Source: Ruminococcus sp. | Lineage (GTDB): Bacteria > Bacillota > Clostridia > Oscillospirales > Ruminococcaceae | Direction of reading: 5' to 3' | Length of the DNA stretch: 10,902 bases | Assembly (NCBI GenBank): GCA_014799675.1 | Contig: JAAVHM010000067.1 | Location: 1 to 10,902 of the forward strand | Shown here: positions 4,793-10,902 of the stretch, in pieces | How the letters are laid out: each line of letters begins with the position of its first letter | Numbering within the stretch: position 1 is the stretch's first letter | Notes under the pieces: model-generated | What the model was told of the DNA's origin: nothing | The model's input: only the letters and a program-made list of their open reading frames with translations | Databases searched by the model: none | Made by a program: the position numbers and the translations under genes

Positions 4793-7096
4793 ATGAAGTT
4801 AAAAGAAAAGGTCGTAAAAGAACCTCCCAAAGTCTCGGCGGCGGAAAAAATTACAAGACCAAATTCTGCGGCAGGGCTTTTTCTTTCGGCAATGCTTGGC
4901 TTCCTCGCCGCGGGGACAAATATCGGCGGAAGCGGCTCTCCACTTGCGGCGGCAGCGGCGGCGGTGCTTTCTCCCGCAAAGGCAGCGGCGGCTTTCGCGG
5001 GGGCAATGGGGCATTTCCTCATAAGCGGCGGCGTGGGGAAAAATCTCACCGAGGTCATAGCCATGCCCGCAATTATTCTTTCGGGGACATTCCTGCGGAA
5101 ATTTTTCGGCGGCGAAAAAAGCCTGTCTCCCGCCTTTTCGGGCATACACGCAGGGTTGGCGTACATGATTTGCGGAGTAATTGCCGCGGTCGCCTACAAG
5201 TTCACTGGAGGGCTGTTTCTGGCAATTATTTTCAGGAGCGCGCTTTGCGGCGGCGCGGCTTTTTTTGCGGCAAGCTTTTTCAACGCCCGTGAAAAGGGGC
5301 TTTCCTTGACCGACGAGGTGAAAATTTCCGCGGCAGTGGTTTACGCATTGGCAATATGTATGCTTTGCGGAATAAGCCTCGGCACGTTCAATGCGGGGCG
5401 TATGGCGGGGGCGTTTTTCGCGGCGGCGGCGGCGTACCGTTTCGGAAGCGGCGCGGCAGGCGTGGCTGCGGCGGTATCTTCACTTGCGGCGGGGGCTGCA
5501 GCGCCGTCCCTGCTGACTTCCTCGCCTGTTCTGATATGCTCCGCGGCAGGGGCGGGAATGTTCCGCAAAAGGGGACGTCTCGCCGTTTCGGTTTCGTTTA
5601 TGGCAATGGGTCTGGGCGGCGCGCTTATTTTGGGTATGCCGAAGGACGGCACAAAGCTTATGGGGGACATGATTTTTGCGGCAGCGGCGTTCTGTTTGCT
5701 GCCCGATAATGTTTACAGGAAATCCCTGCCGAAAACGCCTGTTTCCGCTTCGGAAACCACCCGCTGTACAGGCAGGCGAATGAAATTTGCGGCGGCGGCA
5801 GTATCGGAGGTCAGGGAAAGCTTTGACAAGGCGGCAAAAGTTCTGGACAGGAGTGAGAGGGAAAATGATATATCATCTGAGGTTTGCGGAAAAGTCTGTA
5901 CACAGTGCAGAAGCGTGGCGTTCTGCGGTGAAAATCCCGGTCACAGAACCAAGACCTATTTCCGTCCTGCGGAGGATTTTCTCGAGAAAAAAGGTTATAT
6001 TACTGAAAAGGAGCTGCATAAGGGACTTGAATGCTGCCCGCATAAAAACCTGCTGGCTGAAGCCTTTACCGATATTTACCGAAAAAAACAGATAGAAAAG
6101 CGTCTCACCGAGGCGGCTTTGTCTATGCGCGAGATAACCTCCGAGCAGCTTCTGGGAACTGAAAAATTGCTTGATTTTTTAAGCCGCGCTCCCGAAATTT
6201 ACCCCTCCTGCGACGAGGAGCTTTCCTGCCATATACGTGAATTTCTTGCCGAAGCGGGAGCAGAAAAGCCCGCGGTATCGGTATTTTTCGACAGCGGCGG
6301 CAGAATATTCGCTGAGTGCTTTTACGAGGGTCTGTTAAATATTGGCATGGAAGAGCTTGCGGAAAAAATTTCAGAAGCGGCGGACAGAGATATGGACGTC
6401 CCCGAAGCGGTGACAATGGGGGAGGTCACAAGGCTTTGCTTCCACGAGCCGACGGTCTTTGAAGCGGAGATAGGACAAGCAAGAGTAAACGGCAGAGAGG
6501 ACGCAAGCGGCGATTTCGGGACGGTCTTTCGGGACGGCTTCGGCAGCGTCAGCGTGCTTATTTCCGACGGCATGGGAAGCGGCGCAAGAGCCGCCGTGGA
6601 AAGCTGCATGACCGTCTCTTTGATGACAAAGATCATGCGTGCGGGGCTTGGTTCGGAGTACGCCGTGCGGCTGATAAATCTGCTCCTGCTGACGAAATCC
6701 TCGGACGAGTGCTTCTCCACCGTAGATTTACTGACAGTAAATCTTTTCACGGGAAAGTCCGAAATTGTCAAGCTTGGGGCAGCCCAGACCTTTCTGAAAA
6801 CAAACGGCACGGTCAAGAACGTGGAGGGCTGGTCGACTCCCGTGGGTATCGTTGGTTCGGTGGAGATAAGCCGCCGCTTTGCACAGCTTGGGGACGGGGA
6901 CGAGGCGGTGATGATTACCGACGGTATATGCGAGGAGGTTTTCCCCCGCGTCCGGGAGCTTATGCTGAGCGTGGGAGTTACCGCCCAGGACTGCGCCGAA
7001 AGGATAATCGCCGCCGCCGAAAAGGACAAGGACGGCGATCTTTGCAGACAGGACGACAAAACCGTGTACGTTGTCAAAATTCACAAAATCGGCTGA
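4793..7096 (+). CDS. spoIIE: Stage II sporulation protein E, PP2C-family phosphatase
   Basis: SpoIIE is a membrane-anchored serine phosphatase. At the asymmetric septum it dephosphorylates the anti-anti-sigma factor SpoIIAA and so activates sigma-F in the forespore. At 767 residues it is somewhat shorter than B. subtilis SpoIIE (about 827). The N-terminal region (about 25-305) is very Ala/Gly-rich and strongly hydrophobic, consistent with the usual ten membrane segments. A linker follows with a cysteine cluster C365-x3-C369-x2-C372-x5-C378 and C414/C415. The PP2C domain fills about 555-767. Metal-binding acidic residues are visible in EDASGD (D574), ISDGMGSGARA (D592), MITDG (D710) and the final RQDDKTVYVV (D754/D755). 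The spacing between the first three equals that in the B. subtilis enzyme. The ribosome site is modest: AGGA lies 14 nt and TGGA 6 nt upstream of the ATG. The gene stands alone between its own promoter and the glycogen operon, and no obvious terminator follows. Confidence 0.95.
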   Translation: MKLKEKVVKEPPKVSAAEKITRPNSAAGLFLSAMLGFLAAGTNIGGSGSPLAAAAAAVLSPAKAAAAFAGAMGHFLISGGVGKNLTEVIAMPAIILSGTFLRKFFGGEKSLSPAFSGIHAGLAYMICGVIAAVAYKFTGGLFLAIIFRSALCGGAAFFAASFFNAREKGLSLTDEVKISAAVVYALAICMLCGISLGTFNAGRMAGAFFAAAAAYRFGSGAAGVAAAVSSLAAGAAAPSLLTSSPVLICSAAGAGMFRKRGRLAVSVSFMAMGLGGALILGMPKDGTKLMGDMIFAAAAFCLLPDNVYRKSLPKTPVSASETTRCTGRRMKFAAAAVSEVRESFDKAAKVLDRSERENDISSEVCGKVCTQCRSVAFCGENPGHRTKTYFRPAEDFLEKKGYITEKELHKGLECCPHKNLLAEAFTDIYRKKQIEKRLTEAALSMREITSEQLLGTEKLLDFLSRAPEIYPSCDEELSCHIREFLAEAGAEKPAVSVFFDSGGRIFAECFYEGLLNIGMEELAEKISEAADRDMDVPEAVTMGEVTRLCFHEPTVFEAEIGQARVNGREDASGDFGTVFRDGFGSVSVLISDGMGSGARAAVESCMTVSLMTKIMRAGLGSEYAVRLINLLLLTKSSDECFSTVDLLTVNLFTGKSEIVKLGAAQTFLKTNGTVKNVEGWSTPVGIVGSVEISRRFAQLGDGDEAVMITDGICEEVFPRVRELMLSVGVTAQDCAERIIAAAEKDKDGDLCRQDDKTVYVVKIHKIG

Positions 7097-7340
7097 TGGT
7101 TTTGAGAAAACAAGATATTTTGTACAACTTATATTTGTTGTTTAATTTTACAAAAATTCACCCTAAACGTTTTAGAAAATATTGTTGCAACTGCACATAT
7201 TTTGTGACAAAAACTGTAAATTATACCTTTTAATAACATTTTTACCGCTTTGTGGGATTTTATCGGGCAATTTTTATGTAAATGTTGCACAAATATACTA
7301 TGTGTAATACGTCGAGATTGTAAAACTTTACTAAAAACAC
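7097..7340. other. AT-rich intergenic region without recognised genes
   Basis: No ORF with a ribosome site and no clear U-tailed terminator for spoIIE is seen. One imperfect stem is visible: AACATTT-TT-AC (7235-7245) against GTAAATGTT (7278-7286), nine pairs with a 2-nt bulge, enclosing a short G-rich stretch. It has no U-run after it and matches no riboswitch I know. Two loosely similar GTTGCA-containing segments (near 7183 and 7284) flank it. I assign no function. Confidence 0.45.
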
Positions 7341-7374
7341 TTGCAATTTGATACATAGTCTGTTAAAATATAAT
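7341..7374 (+). promoter_or_regulatory. Candidate promoter of the glgBCD operon
   Basis: Two overlapping readings are possible: TTGCAA (7341-7346) with TAAAAT (7364-7369) at 17 bp, or TTGATA (7348-7353) with a perfect TATAAT (7369-7374) at 15 bp. Either would start transcription near 7376-7381 and give a leader of about 80 nt before glgB. No operator is evident. Confidence 0.5.
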
Positions 7375-7456
7375 CAAAGATAATATTATATTGATTTTTA
7401 AAAAGGTGCAGACAAAAAATCAGTATTGAGATAATATTTTTTAAGGAGTATTCAAT

Positions 7457-9559
7457 ATGGCAAAAGCAGAAAAGAAATTCCCCGAGGGCTACGAGTTTCC
7501 TCTCCACATTTTTCATGAGGGAACAAACTATACCGCATATGAATTTTTCGGCGCGCATAAGGGCAAAAAGGACGGCAGGGACGGCGTGTTCTTCCGCGTC
7601 TGGGCTCCTCACGCAAAGTCTGTTTCTATAGTCGGCGACTTCAACGACTGGGACAGGGACAAAAACCCGATGGAAAGACTTGCGGACGAGTCTGTTTGGG
7701 AAATTTTCCTTACAGGCGTTGACCGTTATTTCACATATAAATACAGCATTGAGACTGCTCATATGAGCATTGTTATGAAAGCCGATCCCTACGGCGCTCA
7801 TATGGAAACACGTCCCAATACCGCTACCAAATATTTCGATATCGACGAGTATAAATGGGGCGACGCAAAGTGGTTCAAGGAAAGAGATTCCCAAAATATC
7901 TACAAAAGCCCTATGAACATTTACGAGGCGCACCTCGGTTCGTGGCGCACTTACGAAAACGGCGAGCCGTTCAGCTACGTTAAGTTTGCGGAGGAGATGA
8001 TCCCGTATCTCAAGGATATGGGGTACACTCACCTTGAGCTTATGCCTCTTGCAGAGTACCCCTTTGACGGCTCATGGGGATATCAGATAATCGGATATTA
8101 CGCCCCCACGTCGCGTTACGGAACTCCCGAGGACATGATGAAGATGATAGATATGTTCCACCAGGCGGGAATTGGCGTTATCCTTGACTGGGTACCCGCA
8201 CACTTCCCAAAGGACGGAGCAGGCTTGTTCGAGTTCGACGGCGACTGCTGCTATGAATACACCGACCCCCTTAAAAAGGAGCACGCTTCCTGGGGTACGA
8301 GAGTTTTCGATTTCGGCAGGAACGAGGTCAAATCTTTCCTCATTTCCAACGCGGTTTACTGGATAGAAAAATTCCATTTGGACGGCTTGCGCGTTGACGC
8401 GGTCGCTTCAATGTTATACCTTGATTACGACAGGAGAGAGTGGCGTCCCAACAAGGACGGCGGCAACGAGAACTATGAAGCTATCGACTTTTTGAGAGCT
8501 TTGAACACCGCTGTTTTCGGAAGAAACGGCAACATTCTCATGATCGCCGAGGAATCCACCGCGTGGCCTCTCGTTACAAAGCCTGCCGACGTTGGCGGTC
8601 TCGGCTTCAACTTCAAGTGGAACATGGGCTGGATGAACGACATGATGGATTACATGAAAATGGATCCGATTTTCCGCGCAAACAACCACGGCAAGCTGAC
8701 GTTCTCGTTCTTCTACAGCTTCAGTGAGAACTATATCCTGCCTATCTCCCACGACGAGGTAGTGCACGGCAAGGCTTCGCTGTTCAACAAAATGAGTGGC
8801 AGGAGCATGGAGGAGAAATTCGCGTCTCTCCGCGCTTTCCTGGGATATATGTTTGCTCACCCCGGCAAAAAGCTGAACTTTATGGGAAGCGAATTCGGTC
8901 AGGTAATTGAGTGGAACTTCAAGCAGGGTCTGGACTGGCTTCTCCTTGATTATCCCAATCACCAAAAGACCCTTGATTTCAGCAGGGATCTGAATAAATT
9001 CTACCTTGCAAATTCGCCTCTTTGGGCAAACGACGAGTCTTGGGAGGGCTTCTCATGGATATGCCACGACGACTATATGCAGAGCATAATCTCGTTCCGC
9101 AGGATCGACAACGACGGCAATGAAATAATCGTTGTCTGCAACTTTGTCCCCGTTGCGAGAGACAATTACAAGATAGGCGTACCCTATGAGGGAACTTACG
9201 AGCAGGTATTTTCCACCGACGACGAAAAGTACGGCGGCTCGGGAGTTGTACAGAACGGCAAGCTCAGATCAGAGGATTATTCAATGCACGGCTATGACCA
9301 GTCGATAACCCTCGATATCCCCGCAATGAGCGTTATGTACTTCAAGTGTACTCCCAAGAAGAAACGCACGCCAAAGGCTAAGCCCGACGCAAATGCGTCA
9401 GCAAATAAAAAATCAACATCAAAGACAGCGGCAAAATCCACAAAAACGTCTGCTTCAAGAGGCAGACCGAAAACAGCAGCAAAGGAGGCGACCCCCAAAA
9501 CTTCGGCAAACGCTTCTGCCCCTAAAAAGCGCGGCAGAAAGAAATCCACGGGTAAATAA
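7457..9559 (+). CDS. glgB: 1,4-alpha-glucan branching enzyme with a basic AT-hook-like C-terminal tail
   Basis: GlgB cuts alpha-1,4 glucan chains and rejoins them as alpha-1,6 branches during glycogen synthesis in the cytosol. An N-terminal CBM48-type domain (about 40-130, with VFFRVWAPHAKSVSIVGDFN) precedes a GH13 catalytic domain (about 150-540). The conserved regions are DWVPAH (244-249), DGLRVDAV with nucleophile D314, IAEES with acid/base E365, and SHDEVVHGK with D433. An all-beta domain follows to about 631. The last 69 residues (632-700) are unusual: 18 Lys and 5 Arg against 2 acidic residues, rich in Ala, Thr and Ser, with RGRPK at 668-672 (the core of an AT-hook) and KRGRKK at 691-696. 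Branching enzymes normally end with the beta domain. The reading frame is clean and the tail uses the same codon style, so it is not an obvious frameshift. AAGGAG (7443-7448) lies 8 nt before the ATG. It is the first gene of the glgBCD operon. Confidence 0.96.
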   Translation: MAKAEKKFPEGYEFPLHIFHEGTNYTAYEFFGAHKGKKDGRDGVFFRVWAPHAKSVSIVGDFNDWDRDKNPMERLADESVWEIFLTGVDRYFTYKYSIETAHMSIVMKADPYGAHMETRPNTATKYFDIDEYKWGDAKWFKERDSQNIYKSPMNIYEAHLGSWRTYENGEPFSYVKFAEEMIPYLKDMGYTHLELMPLAEYPFDGSWGYQIIGYYAPTSRYGTPEDMMKMIDMFHQAGIGVILDWVPAHFPKDGAGLFEFDGDCCYEYTDPLKKEHASWGTRVFDFGRNEVKSFLISNAVYWIEKFHLDGLRVDAVASMLYLDYDRREWRPNKDGGNENYEAIDFLRALNTAVFGRNGNILMIAEESTAWPLVTKPADVGGLGFNFKWNMGWMNDMMDYMKMDPIFRANNHGKLTFSFFYSFSENYILPISHDEVVHGKASLFNKMSGRSMEEKFASLRAFLGYMFAHPGKKLNFMGSEFGQVIEWNFKQGLDWLLLDYPNHQKTLDFSRDLNKFYLANSPLWANDESWEGFSWICHDDYMQSIISFRRIDNDGNEIIVVCNFVPVARDNYKIGVPYEGTYEQVFSTDDEKYGGSGVVQNGKLRSEDYSMHGYDQSITLDIPAMSVMYFKCTPKKKRTPKAKPDANASANKKSTSKTAAKSTKTSASRGRPKTAAKEATPKTSANASAPKKRGRKKSTGK

Positions 9560-9611
9560 TTGCCCGAAATAATTATGCAAAACAATCCCAATATTTAGGA
9601 GGATAATCAGA

Positions 9612-10817
9612 ATGTATACAACCAAGAAAGAATGCGTTGCAATGCTGCTTGCAGGCGGTCAGGGAAGCCGTCTGTACGCTCTGACACACGATATGGCAAA
9701 GCCTGCTGTTCCTTACGGCGGCAAGTACAGAATTATTGACTTCCCCCTTTCAAACTGCGTCAATTCAGGTATTGACACGGTAGGCGTTCTTACACAGTAT
9801 CAGCCCTTAGTTCTCCATGACTATATCGGAAACGGTCAGCCGTGGGATCTTGACAAGCAGTACGGCGGCGCGCACTGCCTGCCCCCTTATCAGACTGCTC
9901 TGGGCGCAGAGTGGTACAAGGGTACTGCAAACGCTATCTATCAGAATATAGCTTTCGTTGACCGCTACGACCCCGAGTATGTTGTTATCCTTTCGGGCGA
10001 CCACATATATAAAATGGATTACAACAAGATGCTTGATTTCCATAAAGAGAAAAATGCCGCCGCTACTATTGCCGTTCTGGACGTTCCAAAGGAGGAAGCT
10101 TCCCGCTTCGGAATTATGATAACAGACGACAACGATAACATTGTGGACTTCGAGGAAAAGCCTAAGAACCCCCGTTCCACACTGGCTTCAATGGGTATCT
10201 ACATCTTTACATGGAGCAAGCTCAGACAGTATCTTATAGATAACGAAAACAACCCCGATGAGGACAAGGATTTCGGTAAGGCAATTATTCCCAATATGCT
10301 TAAAGCCAAGGAGAAAATGGTTGCCTATACATTTGACGGCTACTGGAAGGACGTTGGTACTCTCGATTCACTTTGGGAAGCAAATATGGACTTGCTCAAT
10401 CCCAATATCCCTATCGACCTTTACGACCCCGCTTGGAAGATGTATTCCAGAAATCCGATCATGCCGCCTCAGTACATCGGCGCGGACGCTGTTATCGAAA
10501 ACTCAATGGTTACGGACGGCTGTACGGTAAACGGCACAATTGATTTCTCCATACTGTTCGAGGGCGTTACAGTCGAGGAGGGAGCAACCGTTACCGACTC
10601 CATAATCATGCCCGGCTCGGTGATCAAATCGGGAGCTATCGTTGAATATGCCATAGTCGGCGAAAACTGCACAGTTGAAGCGGGCGCACAGATAGGCGCG
10701 CGTCCCGAGACCGTCGAGAACAGAGACGACTGGGGAATAGCTGTTGTGGGACACAACATTACCATATCCGAAAATGCAAAGGTTCTTCCGAAGCAGATCA
10801 TTTCGGAAAATATGTAA
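9612..10817 (+). CDS. glgC: Glucose-1-phosphate adenylyltransferase (ADP-glucose pyrophosphorylase), catalytic subunit
   Basis: GlgC makes ADP-glucose and pyrophosphate from ATP and glucose-1-phosphate, the committed step of bacterial glycogen synthesis. The nucleotidyltransferase domain (about 1-245) shows LLAGGQGSRLYALT (12-25), KPAVPYGGKYRIIDFPLSN (30-48), the metal-binding LSGDHIYKMDY (127-137, with D130) and FEEKPKNP (180-187, with the glucose-1-phosphate lysine at about K183). A left-handed beta-helix domain with hexapeptide-like repeats (about 285-395) follows. The 401-residue length is normal. AGGAGG (9597-9602) lies 9 nt before the ATG. The 52-bp gap after glgB holds no terminator, so the two genes are co-transcribed. 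The glgD start follows 14 bp after the stop. In Firmicutes GlgC often works as a GlgC/GlgD complex, which is the likely form here. Confidence 0.97.
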   Translation: MYTTKKECVAMLLAGGQGSRLYALTHDMAKPAVPYGGKYRIIDFPLSNCVNSGIDTVGVLTQYQPLVLHDYIGNGQPWDLDKQYGGAHCLPPYQTALGAEWYKGTANAIYQNIAFVDRYDPEYVVILSGDHIYKMDYNKMLDFHKEKNAAATIAVLDVPKEEASRFGIMITDDNDNIVDFEEKPKNPRSTLASMGIYIFTWSKLRQYLIDNENNPDEDKDFGKAIIPNMLKAKEKMVAYTFDGYWKDVGTLDSLWEANMDLLNPNIPIDLYDPAWKMYSRNPIMPPQYIGADAVIENSMVTDGCTVNGTIDFSILFEGVTVEEGATVTDSIIMPGSVIKSGAIVEYAIVGENCTVEAGAQIGARPETVENRDDWGIAVVGHNITISENAKVLPKQIISENM

Positions 10818-10831
10818 GGAGGAACTGATTT

Positions 10832-10902
10832 ATGAGCAGTAACAGAAAAATATTAGGTTTGATCTTTTCAAATATGCACGACGGCACTATCCCCGACCTT
10901 AC
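10832..10902 (+). CDS. glgD: GlgD subunit of glucose-1-phosphate adenylyltransferase (first 23 codons, partial)
   Basis: The frame is open from the ATG to the window edge. Its opening, MSSNRKILGLIFSNMHDGTI, followed by PDLT, matches the typical N-terminus of Firmicutes GlgD, a GlgC paralogue that lacks the full catalytic signature and modulates or stabilises GlgC. AAGGAGG begins in the glgC stop codon (TAA at 10815-10817), with 9 nt between AGGAGG (10817-10822) and the ATG, so translation of the two subunits is tightly linked. The rest of the protein is outside the window. Confidence 0.88.
   Translation, partial: MSSNRKILGLIFSNMHDGTIPDL

Noticed and set aside
5356..5709. Gly/Arg-rich ORF within the spoIIE membrane region, and similar reverse-strand ORFs at 4753-5166 and 5341-5670
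   Set aside because: They are frame shadows of the GC-rich alanine codons of SpoIIE, with low-complexity composition and no ribosome sites.
9350..9556. Frameshift at the end of glgB creating a false basic tail
   Set aside because: The tail follows the beta domain in the same frame, keeps ordinary codon style and ends 52 bp before a well-formed glgC ribosome site and start.

Overview
The window looks like chromosomal DNA from a low-to-moderate GC Clostridia member, most likely of the Ruminococcaceae/Oscillospirales type. The evidence is a Firmicutes-type spoIIE, the paired glgC-glgD arrangement typical of Firmicutes, strong AGGAGG ribosome sites, and extended -10 sigma-A promoters with 17-bp spacers. 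The assignment rests on gene content and sequence style only. I see no phage, transposase, CRISPR array, rRNA or tRNA.

Layout. Positions 1-2284 are read leftward: the N-terminal 381 codons of a divergent methionyl-tRNA synthetase-like protein (running off the left edge), then a 75-bp palindromic dispersed-type element, then an unrecognised 324-residue protein. Positions 2285-2675 are a divergent control region with two back-to-back promoters and a strong hairpin in the leftward leader. From 2676 everything reads rightward: a two-domain PPK2-type polyphosphate:AMP phosphotransferase (2676-4166); a compact transcription unit with a perfect consensus promoter, three tandem ~40-nt repeats and a terminator, but no convincing ORF (4178-4394); a 65-residue cysteine-pair protein (4430-4627) with its own terminator; spoIIE (4793-7096), whose promoter has the odd 21-bp spacer known for Spo0A-activated promoters; a 360-bp AT-rich gap; and the glycogen operon glgB-glgC-glgD (7457 to the right edge, glgD cut after 23 codons).

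How the genes work together. GlgC (with GlgD) makes ADP-glucose and GlgB branches the glucan; a glycogen synthase is expected to the right. The PPK2 protein uses polyphosphate to phosphorylate AMP, so two reserve-polymer functions flank the sporulation phosphatase SpoIIE. The grouping is suggestive, but each unit has its own promoter.

The most interesting items are the repeat-containing small RNA locus at 4178-4394, whose layout (promoter, tandem repeats, terminator, small ORF) recalls type III toxin-antitoxin loci, and the 69-residue lysine-rich AT-hook-like tail on GlgB. Next come the altered zinc knuckle and ~65-residue insertion in the MetRS-like protein, and the leader hairpin of the unknown gene.
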